A program made the translations under genes and the position numbers. A DNA stretch of 64,000 nucleotides from Posidonia oceanica (lineage: Eukaryota > Streptophyta > Magnoliopsida > Alismatales > Posidoniaceae), in contig JAZBRS010000026.1 in assembly GCA_037176725.1 (NCBI GenBank), forward strand, positions 56,026,501 through 56,090,500, in the 5' to 3' direction. Shown here one piece after another: positions 1 to 10,990 of this stretch. The notes under the pieces were generated by a model. That model had not been told where the DNA came from and did no database searches. It saw only the letters and a list, made by a program, of their open reading frames with translations. Within the stretch, counting starts at the first letter, position 1. Each line of letters starts with the position of its first letter.

Positions 1-480
1 GTAGGTGCAGATGGATGGAATGTAATGTATGCAATGCACGCTAATGCTGATGCAATGCAAATGTTAGTGCAGGAGTTAGTACAGATGAGAATGTTGATAC
101 AATGCGGATGATGCTGATGATGCCGATGATGCTTAGACTAGCTTGCGATGTTATGCGACTGAAGAGTAGAGTCGATGCAACAGGGTGCTGAGAGGGAAAA
201 CTGCAGTGCGACGCGGGAACTTGGCGGTAAGTCCAAACCTGTGCAACAAAGAAGGAAAAAAGGCAACTTGTTCACACCCGAGGGAGCAAGCAAGCAAGGC
301 GGCTGGAGCCGCGCAGAAAAGGGGCAACCAAAACAGAAGAGGTGCAAAGGGAGAGGGGGACCCTCTCCTATCGCGAAGGGATGCAGAACTTCGTCTTTCT
401 GGAACGAAGTTGCGCGAAGGAAGTGATAAGTTATCGGACTTATCGACTGGGGGAGATGAGTTTCGAATCATCAGCCGAGA
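1..480 (-). other. Element A 3' noncoding segment next to the missing 3' LTR
   Basis: This stretch has no credible gene. Bases 1-125 are rich in ATGCAATGC/GATGCTGATG words, the reverse complement of the GCATCAGCATT-rich stretch before the 3' LTR of D (about 57810-58000). A stem GATAAG / CTTATC with an 8-nt loop lies at 425-444. The small ORFs here on both strands have no recognisable domain. Confidence 0.6.
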
Positions 481-482
481 GT

Positions 483-1435
483 GATAGTTTACGGTCCTAT
501 CAACCAGAAGCGATAGTTTACGGTCCTATCAACCGGAAGCGATAGTTTACGGTCCTATCAACCAGAAGCGATAGTTTACGGTCCTATCAACCGGAAGCGA
601 TAGTTTACGGTCCTATCAACCGGAAGCAATAGTTTACGGTCCTATCAACCAAGAGGTGCAGTTGTGAGTGATAGTTACTGGATATCAGCCGTATAACATG
701 GTTGCAGGTGATAGTTTTGGATATCAGCCTAGGATGAGTTTTGGATCATCAGCTAGAAGTGATAGTTTACGGTCCTATCAACCGGAAAGGACAAACCATG
801 AGTGATAGTTACTGGATATCAGCCGTATAACATAATTGCGAGTGATAGTTTTGGATATCAGCCTAGGATGAGTTTTGGATCATCAGCCAGAGAATGATAG
901 TTTACGGTCCTATCAATCGGAAGGTGCAATTATGAGTGATAGTTACTGGATATCAGTCGTATAACGCAAACCCGTGATAGTTTTGGATATCAGCCCAGGA
1001 TGAGTTTTGGATCATCAGCCAAAAGTGATAGTTTACGGTCCTATCAACCGGAAAGGGGTGTTTGCGAGTGATAGTTACTGGATATCAGTCGTATAATGCA
1101 ATTGTGAGTGATAGTTTTGGATATCAGCCCAGGATGAGTTTTGGATCATCAGCCAGAGAATGATAGTTTACGGTCCTATCAACCGGAAAGAGCAATTGCA
1201 AGGGATAGTTACTGGATATCTGCCGTATAACGTAATTGCCGGTGATAGTTTTGGATATCAGCACAGGATGAGTTTTGGATCATCAGCCAGAGAATGATAG
1301 TTTACGGTCCTATCAACCGGAAGGGGCAATTACGAGTGATAGTTACTGGGTGTCAGCCGTATAACACAACTGCGGGATAGTTTTGGATATCAGCCCAAGA
1401 TGATAGTTTACGGTCCTATCAACCGGAAAGAGCAG
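483..1435 (-). repeat. Hairpin-motif tandem array A1 in the 3' noncoding region of element A
   Basis: There are two parts. At 483-655 a 29-bp unit is repeated about six times; each unit holds GATAG-9 nt-CTATC. At 669-1435 a higher-order unit of about 134 bp is repeated six times (unit starts 669, 804, 938, 1070, 1204, 1338). Each higher-order unit carries four short inverted repeats: GATA..TATC (17 nt), GATA..TATC (16 nt), GATGA..TCATC (18 nt) and GATAG..CTATC (19 nt). Element D has the same motif types at 56826-57565 on the opposite strand, so the array belongs to the element and is not a host satellite. Confidence 0.9.
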
Positions 1436-1461
1436 TGATTGATTGCTTGATTGATTGATTG

Positions 1462-1494
<33 letters not shown>

Positions 1495-1524
1495 GATTGA
1501 TTGATTGATTGATGATTGATTGAT
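1436..1524. repeat. TGATTGATT microsatellite
   Basis: A simple tandem repeat of TGAT/TGATT between two hairpin-motif arrays. A short counterpart in D is the AATCAATC run near 56832. Confidence 0.9.
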
Positions 1525-1536
1525 CGGAAAAGGATT

Positions 1537-2090
1537 GATAAGATATCAGACTTATCGACCGGCAAAGAGAAAGGGGTGATAAGATATCGGACTTATCGAC
1601 CGGCAAATGAATAAAAGAATAGAGTGATAAGATATCGGTCTTATCGGCCGGCAAAGAGGGGATAAAGGAATGATAAGATATTGGACTTATCGGCCGGCAA
1701 AGGGAAAGAGATGATAAGATATCGGACTTATCGCCGGCAAATGAATAAAAGAATAGAGTGATAAGATATCGGACTTATCGGCCGGTAAAGAGGGGATAGA
1801 GGAATGATAAGATATCGAACTTACCGGCCGGCAAAGGGAAAGAGATGATAAGATATCGGACTTATCGATCGGCAAAGGGATAAAGGAACAGAATGATAAG
1901 ATATCGGACTTATCGGCTAGCAAAGAGGGGATAAGCGAATGATAAGATATCGGACTTATCGGCTGGCAAAGGGAAAGAGATGATAAGATATCGGACTTAT
2001 CGACCGGGAAAGTGGGGACAAAGGAACAGAATGATAAGATGTCGGATTTATCGGCCGGTAAAGGGGAAATAAAGGAATGATAAGGATGTG
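1537..2090 (-). repeat. Hairpin-motif tandem array A2 (GATAAG / CTTATC units)
   Basis: Thirteen starts of GATAAG-8 nt-CTTATC units are visible at 1537, 1578, 1626, 1672, 1713, 1760, 1806, 1847, 1895, 1941, 1982, 2033 and 2079. The spacing cycles 41, 48, 46, which gives a three-unit higher-order repeat of about 135 bp. The flank ATCGACCGGCAAAG resembles the flank ATCAACCGGAAAG of array A1, so A1 and A2 are probably diverged versions of one ancestral array. The last units are degenerate. Confidence 0.9.
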
Positions 2091-2133
2091 ATACCATAGG
2101 ACATCTAAAAAAGATGCCCCTGGTATCATGATG

Positions 2134-2160
2134 CCCCTGGTATCAGGATGATACCAGGGG
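2134..2160. repeat. Perfect 12-bp inverted repeat with 3-nt loop
   Basis: The arms CCCCTGGTATCA (2134-2145) and TGATACCAGGGG (2149-2160) flank GGA. An extra copy of the first arm sits just upstream (2115-2128 region). The same hairpin occurs in element D at 55521-55547, with a covarying relative at 55960-55986. Confidence 0.9.
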
Positions 2161-2559
2161 TCAGCCGAAGCGCCCTTGGCATCGAAAAGCGAAGGATAGA
2201 CAAATTGACTTGTTTGTCAAACGAGTAGTTTGGGGTACCAGCCCAATGGAGACTCAGCTGGGGATGTTCGGTAGCAAAATTTGACGGCATGGGTCTGTAG
2301 AGGTCCTGGAGTCTGGGTTGATTGTTGTGGACTTTCCTACGTCATGTTGGCAGCAAGTCTGGCCAGGGGCCTCAAGATATGATTGGTAAGGAACATGGAA
2401 TGCATTAAGCAGTTTTGAAATGCAAGCAGCCAGCACAAAACACTTTTGCATTGATAGAACTGTTGATTACACGCCTGTGGCAGGCCAAAAGATACAGCAT
2501 AACTTGAAAGGAAACTAAACAGCAGCTGCATAACCGCTCTAGCTGGTTCGGGCCTTCTT
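2161..2559 (-). other. Element A spacer between the DUF7745-like pseudogene and the hairpin arrays
   Basis: No gene is seen. It is collinear with 54999-55500 of element D: the stretch just after the stop of the DUF7745-like ORF, and words such as the GGTACCAGCCC / AGCTGGGGA segments near 2230-2265 that correspond to the CAGCTG-rich part of D. Confidence 0.5.
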
Positions 2560-3741
2560 TGATTTTCCAGAGTCATGGAACAGGGGACCGCTTGGCGGGA
2601 TTTCATTGATGGGCTAGAGGTCTTGCACCTCGGTGATGTACTCAGGGGTACACCCTGTGCCTCTCGCAGCCGCGATGTCTGTTGATCGCACTCCATGCTG
2701 CATCAGGTTGGCTAGCTCCTTCGTTGGGGCCGTTGTACTGAGGGGATATGCTTGAAGGAGCTTAGGTGCCGTGCTGTCAACAAAGGCGTCCTACTGGAAA
2801 CCGAACTGGCGCATGACCCTGATAGGGTGGTATTCCACACCCACGGTGAATCCTGGTAGTACAATCAGCTGCATGTCGCGTGTGCTAAAGAAAACAGTGA
2901 ATGGTTCGGCCATGGAAGGTATGATACGCCAGGTTACTGTGTCATCTGTCAACTTCGATAGCTTCTCATATTCTTCCTTGATGCTCTTGACTGTCTTGGC
3001 ATGGCCGCTGTCGCAGTAGGCCTCAAAAGCATGTACCTGGGGGCGCAGAAGGTCTATCTCTATGTGTGCGGCTAGCTAGACCTGAATAAGTGCTCTGCAA
3101 CCATGAAAGTGGCGGCAGCGATGCGAGATGCGGTCCAGTCCATGGTATGTTTCTACCAGAACAACCAGTGCCAGGTCTATCTACCGGGTCACCACAGCGA
3201 GTGCTATTTCAGTGATCTCGATGGCCACCGTCACTTTACCATGAGTAAAGACCAACTCGCCTAGGAAACGGGTAACAAATCCTCGGAGCCACAGCTCGTC
3301 TCCGAGTTCAGCGCGCTTTTCCACAGTATCATCAAAATATGCTAGGCAAAGCAGGGGCGTGGGCCCGCTGGTGCAAATTAGTCTTTGCTGACAACTTCAA
3401 GTAGAGAGCCCAGTCAGTTGTTTCAGGACCGCAATGTATCCGTCATGCCTCATGAAGATGGGTGGTCCCATGATCTTGGAAAAGCCACAGATCCGGCACA
3501 CTTCTTCCAGTGTGGGTGTCAATTCAGTTCTGCCAAAACAAAAGACATGGTGTGCCGATTTCCAGAACCTTGCAGCGGCGCACAGAAGATGGCGGCTCAC
3601 TTCTACATCAGCAGCCTTCAGCAGTTTGGTTGGAATGCCCCATAGGCGCAGCTTCTCGCAGTCATCTTTGGTAAGCTTGCCAATCCACTCTCGCAGGATC
3701 TCAGAATAGTGCACCGGGGTCACTAGAGTAGGGAAACCCAT
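2560..3741 (-). pseudogene. DUF7745-like / plant-mobile-domain-like ORF of element A, decayed
   Basis: This is the same protein as the intact 392-aa ORF of element D (53820-54998). It starts with the same MGFPT at 3741 and can be followed by eye in one frame to about 2560. The first 114 codons are open (3741-3397), then a stop interrupts it. Further stops follow in the central helix-rich part, and the final stop codon is lost. Conserved pieces include LRLWGIPTKLLKAADVEVSR, ELTPTLEEV and the segment ending HFHGC. It lies 3' of integrase on the same strand, as in D. The function is unknown; the family resembles ORF1 of Ogre elements, which in those elements sits upstream of gag. Confidence 0.82.
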
Positions 3742-5114
3742 TGTGCAGACTGCAGAATGTAGGCAGACGGCTGTTGCAAAATCTTCAGGTACCTATTACC
3801 AAGACTGTGAATTATCAGATCTCATACAGGCACAAAACTACTGATTGAAAGCAGATTCTGAAGCTGGTAAAATAGTTCAACACATCCAACAGTAAACATT
3901 CAGATCATGGCAATTAAACACATATAAGCAAAGGGATTCTGTTGGCGCGGGGCGGGGACTGGCAGGAGTTCTGGATCGTCACCACCTGATGATGCCAACG
4001 CGTGCTGAGTAGGAGTACTGTCTTAGTGCCAGAGCAAGCCTTGCAAAGCGGAATGATTAGAGGGAGAGGAGATGATTGGAAATGCAGATGTATGCATGAT
4101 TTTTGATTGGTGTAGTTTGCCCTCAGCATCGGGAGTGCTTTGGTGCCTGCTGTATAGGAAGGGAGCGGTCCCTGACTCACTGGACTCTACTTAGACTCTT
4201 AACTTGATGGTGGCACTCCAAGAAAGGGTGTTGGTGATGTTTGGTGGTGGTGTAGAGAGGACGGGCTCCATGCCAAACTCTCAAGGACTTACACTCACTC
4301 TTTCCTTTTCCCCCCTCTTTTTTTTTGCTTCTATATAGGTGTGCAGGGCTTTCCTCATTCCTATCATGGAGACAAGGAGGACCTGGCTTGAATTTTGACT
4401 CTTCTCTGGGGTAGGTGAAAGGTGTGGGATTACCCTGCTTGCCTTCACTTTTGGGAGCTGACTTTTGTTCTTCCCCTTTTTCTTTCCTATCATTCTCCTT
4501 TTTTTTTGTTGTTTTTCTTTCTTTTCTCTTTTATCATTCTCTTTTTTTTCTTCTTTTCTTTCTTTTTCCCCTTTTTTTCCTTTTTCTTTTTTAGGCTTGC
4601 GGGTCTCCGCTATCCCTACCCTAGAGGAAATGGGTGTCTGGTTTCTGAGACATGGAGGCCAGGGTCTTCGGGTGCGAGCTTTTGGCTTTCTCTTTCTTTC
4701 CTTTCTTGTGCATCTAGGTATAGATATGTGTTTCCTTCTGGCTAATGCCTAGCATCTTTCTAGGAGTGTAAGTCCCTAGGTGTTTGGGCATTTCGTTCGT
4801 GCTCACTGAGTAGTGGCTCCCTCACTAGCTAAGACATCTAAGTAGTGTCAGGTGAGGTCGGAAGACTCCTTCCAGAGTAGGCAAGCAATTCCGGTTTTCA
4901 TCACCGGGCAAGAGAGAGATGCATGATTTAAGAGGATGATGATGATGATTGTAAAGGAGATGAGAGAAGGAATGTACGGGAATGCAGTGATGAAAAAATG
5001 CAGAAGATAGGATAAAGTGATGTATGAGGGAGATAAGGCGAAAAGAGGAACAGAAACGTGCAAGTGATGGGAGTACGAAAGGTGGGACGAAGGATCTGCA
5101 ATGGTTGCTCCCAG
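3742..5114 (-). other. Element A spacer between integrase and the DUF7745-like ORF
   Basis: A noncoding spacer matching 52301-53819 of element D. On the minus strand it has a long A-rich purine tract (T-rich on plus, about 4455-4600), and D has A-rich purine runs at about 52877-52990. A short stretch at 4800-4860 matches 52550-52605 of D closely. The T-rich ORFs on the plus strand (4422-4752) are low-complexity shadows. Confidence 0.65.
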
Positions 5115-6191
5115 CTACTGATAGTACTTCTTGAGGTAGCACAAGTTGACCGGTTCGGACTGCTCGACCTGGTCCATATCCTTAAGAGTTACCGCGCCGC
5201 TTGAGAAGATCTGTTTAACCACGAAAGGGCCACGCCAGTTAGGTCGGAATTTGCCTCGACCGTCGGGTAAATGAATGGCGCGCAGAACGAGATCCCGTGG
5301 CTGGAAGCTTCTGGGCCGGACTTTCTTCAAGAACACTCTAGCCATCCATTTCTGGTAACAGTGAGCATTATGCATAGCTTGTAGTCTGTGCTCATCAATC
5401 AGGTTTAGTTGGACGTAGCGGTCTTCGACCCATTCTGCCTCTTCCAACTCAGCTTCTCGTAGGATCCGCGGTGAGGGAATCTCTACTTCGACGGGTAATA
5501 CCGCTTCCATGCCGTACACCAGAGAGTACGGGGTGGCTCCCGTCGAGGTCCGGATTGATGTCCTGTACGCCCAGAGTGCGTACGGGAGCTTATCATGCCA
5601 ATCCTTGTGGGTTTCTGCCATCTTCTTCATGATTTTGATAATTTTTTGTTAGCAGACTCCACTGCTCCATTCATCTGTAGCCGATAAGGCGAGGACTTGT
5701 GATGCTTGATCTTGAGACTCTACAGGTACTCCTTAGTTCTTTTGGCAATGAAGTTTGTGCCATTATCAGAGATGATGGAGTGCGGGACCCCGTATCGGGC
5801 AACGATATTGTTCTTGATAAATTTTTCAGTAGCCACAGCGGTGACTGTCTTATAAGAGGCTGCTTCCACCCACTTAATGAAGTAGTCAATTGCTACCATG
5901 ATGAAGCGATGACCGTTCGAAGCAGCGGGGTGTATTGCGCCAATGACACTGATGAGGGGGAGCCTTGATAAAGTTACCATGGACCTAGCAGTTGTGGCAT
6001 TTACGCACAAACCGGTAGTAGTCTGCTTCCATGGTTTGCCAGAAATATCCTTGGAGCATGATCTTCTTGGCTAGGAGGACGCCATTCATGTGCGGGCCAT
6101 AGGTCCCTGCATACACTTGAAGCATCAGCGTATCAGCCTCCAGCTTGTCCAGGCAGCGTAATAACATCTGATTATATGATCTTCTGTATAG
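5115..6191 (-). pseudogene. Element A integrase, broken
   Basis: Integrase joins element cDNA to host DNA. The N-terminal zinc-finger part (6167-5985) ends in KCHNC followed by a TAG at 5987-5985, where B has CAG. A 47-bp deletion at about 5948, seen by comparison with D, removes the segment holding the first catalytic Asp (GIDVIG context) and shifts the frame. The rest of the core is still readable: ISDNGTNF carries the second Asp and SPYRLQMNGAVES the Glu. The C-terminal part is open from 5630 to 5115 and ends LKKYYQ. There is no chromodomain. The first codon after aRH is also a stop (6194-6192). Confidence 0.9.
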
Positions 6192-6829
6192 CTACCTAGC
6201 CCCTAATACATACTTCGACGCTAGACGCGCCAAAGTTCTTTTATCTTCTACTGTGGTGCCAGGCAGAAGGCTGCTGGATTCCAAGAAAGCTTTAATGTCA
6301 TGATACCATGGCCGCTCTTCTGCTGAATCTGCTTCCTCTATGTTCATGCAATGTGCGGGCTCCTCTATGCAGGTAACTGACATATCTACCATGCTGTCTT
6401 TAGGTATACTGAGCCAGGATGTCAGGGTTGCTAGTGCGTCTGCATACGCATTCTTTGCTCTGTTCATGTATGTGAAGCTGATGCTCCTGAATTCTTCTAT
6501 TAGCCTCAGTAGGCATTCGTGATATGGCACAAGTTTCGGATCCTTTGTCTTCCAGTCGCCATTCATTTGAGAGATCACCAGCATGGCATCGCCGTGCACA
6601 TGCAACTTCTGTGCCTTATGCTCGATGGCGACTTTCAATCCCAGGATGCACGCTTCATATTCTGCTTCATTGTTTGTGCATGTGAAAGTCAACTTCCTCG
6701 CAAAAGGAATCATCTGCCCTTGGGGCGTGGTCAGCACTGCGCCTATGCCTCGGCCCTTCTTGTTGACAGTGCCGTCAAAGTACAGCTACCATTGCTCTTG
6801 GTCCCCAGGGTCTTTCTCCTCAGAGTCCT
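6192..6829 (-). pseudogene. Element A second (archaeal-type) RNase H domain
   Basis: This is the extra RNase H that marks the Tat lineage. An open stretch at 6737-6192 begins MLTTPQGQMIPFARKL and contains NNEAEYEACILGLK, the HGDAMLVISQ motif with the catalytic Asp, and RAKNAYADALATL with the terminal Asp. The YFDG start of the domain is upstream of the TAG at 6788-6786, which is CAG in B and D. The expected role is removal of the RNA strand during reverse transcription, beside the gypsy RNase H. Confidence 0.9.
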
Positions 6830-8439
6830 CCATTGCAAAGAGAATGTCCTCGTCAAGGAACTGTGTCTGAAGTGGCGGGTATTCAGGCAAAGGAAAATCA
6901 GCAAGGTGATCTGCCATGGCCTGGCCCTTCATAGATTTCTGTGTGATGAAGGTGATGTCGTACTGAGATAACAACACCTGCCATTTGACACATCTGCCCA
7001 CCAAAGCCGGCTTCTGGAAGAGAAATTTGATAGGATCATGCCAGCACAAGAGCTGAATTGGGTATGCCATCATATAATGCCTTAGTTTCTGTGCAGCCCA
7101 GACAAGGGATAAGCATGTCTTCTCCATTGTGCTGTACCTGGCCTCGCATTCATTAAAATTCTTTCTCAGGTAATAAATGGTGCTCTCCTTCCTACCAGAT
7201 TCGTCATGTTGGCCCAAGACGGCGCCCATGGAATGCTGCGTGGTAGAAAGGTAGAGAAGCAAAAGTCTTCCTGGCATGGGAGGAACCAGGACAGGAGGTT
7301 TGACCAGAAGTTGCTTGATTTTATCAAATGCAGCCTGGCACTCCTCGTTCCAGTCGATTTGTGCATTCTTCTTCAGTAGTTTGAATATAGGCTCGCAGAT
7401 GGGCGTAAGCTGTGCAATGAAGCGACTGATATACTGTAAACGCCCAAGTAGGCCTCGAACCTCCTTTTCGGTCCTAGGGGGTGGCATGTCCATGATGGCT
7501 TTTGCTTTCATCGGGTCCACTTCAATCCCCCTCTGGCTAACAATGTAGTCCAGAAGTTTGCCAGATGAAACCCCAAACACGCATTTACTGGGGTTAAGTC
7601 TCAGTCTGTATTTCCTCAATCGGTCAAAGAGCTTTTTCAGGCAAGCAAGGTGATTCTCAGGCTCTTTGATCTTAGCAATCATGTCGTCTACATAGACCTC
7701 CACTTCTTGGTGCATGAGGTCGTGAAAAAGTGTAGTCATGGCCCTCTGATAGGTTGTGCCAGCATTCTTCAGCCCAAACGGCATAACTTGATAACAGAAG
7801 ACCCCCTAGGGGGTGATGAATGAAGTCTTTTCCATGTCTTCTTCTGCCATTTTGATCTGATTATAGCCAAAGAAGCCATCCATAAAGGATAGCATCTTGT
7901 GGCCTACAGTGTTGTCGACTAGGACATCAATATGAGGCAATGGGAAATCGTCCTTGGGGCTTGCCTTGTTCAGATCCCTGTAGTCGATACATATCTGGAT
8001 CCAGCCATCCTTTTTGGGCACTGGCACGATGTTCGCAAGCCACTCAGGGTAAAGGACGACCTTCAGAAAATTGACATCGAACTGCTTCATTATCTCTTCC
8101 TTGATCATAAGCAGCCACTGTGGTCGCCATCTTCTCAGCTTCTACTTTACTGGCTTGGCATCTGGTTTTAAGGGCAAGTTATGGACCACTATTTCGACAT
8201 CAAGGCCAACCATATCTTCATAGCTCCAAGTGAAGACATCCGCATACTCTTTCAGAAACGCAATGAACTCTATTCTGGCCTAGGGCGATAGTAGGGCACT
8301 GATGCGAACTTCTTTGGTTTCTTCGGCTGTGCCGAGGTTAACAACCTCTGTTTCTTCTTCAACATGCAGGTTGGGGCCTTCTGGATCGTCGTCATAGGGT
8401 CGGAACTCAAGCGATGGTTCATCATCCTTGCCTGTATTG
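6830..8439 (-). pseudogene. Element A reverse transcriptase and gypsy RNase H, with stops
   Basis: The RT catalytic motif YVDDM is at 7694-7680. Upstream, the RT fingers and palm (8108-7806) carry CIDYRDLNKA and SFMDGFFGYNQI. The RT is interrupted by TAG at 8144-8142 (CAG in B and D) and at 7808-7806 (TGG in B and D). The following open stretch (7784-6786) covers MPFGLKNAG, YVDDM, the thumb and the gypsy RNase H (LLLYLSTTQHSMGAVL, then DITFITQKS). The product would be reverse transcriptase with its tethered RNase H. Confidence 0.92.
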
Positions 8440-9997
8440 TCTTCTTCTCCGTATGCAACAAGTTTCGAGGGGATCTCCTTTTCGAAGGTAGGGTTTGTTA
8501 TATCAAAGGAGTGTAGATGTTCTGCTTCTTGGCCCTGGTGATGCTTCAGGATGGTCACGCCTACTCGAATGTTTTTGTATCCTCTGTGTGCGACCTCTAT
8601 CCTGGCGACTTCCTCTGTCTGCTCTGTTACTGCTGCATGCTCTGTTGATACTGCTGAGGGCCTTGCTGATTCTGCGACTGATACTGCTGATGGCCTTGCT
8701 ACTGAGACTGCTGACAACTCTGTTATTGATTCTGCTTTTTACTCTATTACTACTGTTGCTTGGTCTGCTGGTGCTTCCTCTTCTGAGTCTGCTAATATGC
8801 TCGTGGAGGGTACGCTGGACTGGCGGTTGATCTGGGTACTGCCGCTTGCTACACTGCCCAAGCGAGGCATGTGCTGCACGAGCCACCTAGACCCACCTTC
8901 TGGTTGGGGGGTAATGAGCTCATCTGGTCTAGGGGAGTTCGGTATTACTGAATCTTCTTCCAGGACCATGATAGAGGCATGGTCTTCTCACAGAGGAGGG
9001 TCCGTAACCACGGCTTTCCCTTTCCTTTCTGCGGCTTGGTGCTTTGCCAGGTCTTCTGCTATCGACTCGAGCTGTTCTTGACAAAGTAGCTCTAAGTCGG
9101 ACATCCATGAATCGACCTGGGCTTCTATCGCCACTCCTTCCTCCTCATCTGAGGGTGAGTCGACGTAGTAGGCGTCAGGGGCCTGCGGCACTGGCCCGGC
9201 TGCAAGATGGATCGCTGCCCTTGTATTTGCATGGTCTGGCTCACGGGCGCGCCTAATAGCGGCAGCTTCGGCATGGGAGATCCAAACAGATTGGTCAGCG
9301 GGGCCATAGACGGGTATGCTGCCAGGGTCACTGTTGCAGTTAGAGGGCAGGCAGAGGTGCTCTTCTGAGGGCTCAAGGGCTGGGAGACTATGATGCTTAA
9401 TTGGTCTTCTACAACTGGTGGTGACGGTGAGAGTGCGGCCTCTGATGTCATGGGGTCCTGCCATGAGAGTTGCTGTTTTGCGGTGGGAGGATGTGTGACT
9501 GACTGAGCTGGCGGCATTGCTTGTGATGCAGCTACTGAAATGGGCTGAGTTGCGCTGCTGACTGAACTCAGCGATTGACCCTCCTAAGAGGATGACAGTT
9601 GTATTGATGCGACAGCGGTTGCGAGCGGACTGACTAACTGCGCTTGAGTTGGTGTCTTTGACCTCAGAGCTGTTTGTGCTGGTGTCGGTGATGCTAACAA
9701 GACTGCAGGAAGATCAGAGACTGTCAAGTCTACCAAAGGTTCTGCCAAATCTGCTGCTTTATGATCTATGGAAGGAAGGGCCAGACAAAATGAACGAGGT
9801 GTTGTTGAGCTGGGCTGGCTTTCGCTGCAGGTCCGGGCTGCCCCTGCTGTGGTAGACTGTTCCTCATCCGAGTAGTAGTCCTCAACGCAGATCCAGTCCT
9901 CTCCCGGTGACGGAGAGCTTTGGCATGGCTCCGACTGCACTACGACTTGAACGGTGCTTGAACCCAGGATACCTACACTTGTGAAGTTAGCGAGGTT
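8440..9997 (-). pseudogene. Element A protease-RT linker, low complexity, broken
   Basis: This corresponds to the roughly 500-aa acidic, Ala/Ser/Glu/Gln-rich linker between protease and RT in B and D. Recognisable pieces are the WICVEDYYSDEEQS segment (minus, near 9900-9850), YVDSPSDEEEGVAIEAQVDS (near 9160-9105), MSDLELLCQEQ, and the hydrophilic Ser/Ala-rich stretch at 8780-8580, which is a degenerate trinucleotide repeat. The reading frame switches several times through indels. No intron of the Ogre kind is needed to connect protease with RT. Confidence 0.75.
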
Positions 9998-10990
9998 CTA
10001 GGGAATGATCATTCTTCGATTCTTCGCTTGCGGGCGCTTACTTTCATCAGCTTGTGGGTCGTATCCAAGACCCTCATTGTCTCTTCGCTCTTCCGCCACG
10101 ATCGGCTCAGCGATTCCCTGGCCGTATCGCCCGAGCAGCGTCCCCTTGACGTAGCCCCACCTGTGACAGACATTCTCGACCATCTGAAAAGGGTTGTTGT
10201 GAACGGCCAAGGAGTTGACACGTTCAAGATCTGGTAAAAAGTTAACCGGCTCGCACTGATTAACGCGGTATAAAGCATTCGAGAGTTCAGGGTTAAAAGG
10301 GACAGTCCGTGAAGAGACAGAGGAGATTGCCTCGATCCGCTCCTTCTCGAAATTCTCTGCCATGACAACGATGACATCGTCACCTCGGCGGAACTTGATC
10401 ATGCGATGGAGGGTCGAGGGGATAACCTGATGCTTATGGAGCCAAGGGCGCCCAAGCAGAAAGTTGAAATTAGGCTCCAAGTCAACGACGTAGAACTCCA
10501 CATCGAAAGTGACCGAACCAATGATAAGAGGAATAATCAAAATCCCTAGAGCTTCATGGTGGGTATTATCAAAAGCTGTCATTCCCTTTACAGCCGGAGT
10601 AATGTCCTTGGCCTTGAATCCGAGCTTAGTTGCTGTTCGCAAGGGACAGACGTTAAGGCCTGACCCATTATCGACCAGCGCAAGGGGAATGCGAAAGTTC
10701 TTGAATTGTACCGTGACGAACAAGGGTTGGTTATGATTAATCCCTGTCGGAGGCAACTCATCACTCATGAAAGTGATGACCTGGGGTTCTGCAATCATTC
10801 CAACCATGCTTTCCAAGGTGGCAGGTTCTATGGTTTAGGACACATGGGCGGCTTGGAACACACGAAGAAAAGCCTCGCGGTGTTTGGTAGAAGTGTGTAT
10901 CAGGTCCCAGATGGATATGTCGGCTTTAACCTTTTTGAGTTGGGAAGTAATGTCGGCCTTGGGCTGGCCCTTCTTGGTGGTAGGGAGTGT
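9998..10990 (-). pseudogene. Element A aspartic protease region
   Basis: This is the retropepsin that would cut the polyprotein. The active-site motif LVDNGSGLNV has its Asp codon at 10672-10670. The open part runs 10816-9998 (272 aa) and includes NQPLFVTVQFKNFRIPLALV, NFNFLLGRPWLHKHQV and a basic C-terminal stretch. DNGS in place of DTGA/DSGA is usual in the Ogre/Tat group. The N-terminal part of the domain lies in a different frame (11197-10835), so at least one frameshift separates it. Confidence 0.9.

Noticed and set aside
483..2090. Possible CRISPR array
   Set aside because: Repeats and spacers are both repeated in higher-order fashion, no cas genes exist, and the setting is a plant retrotransposon.
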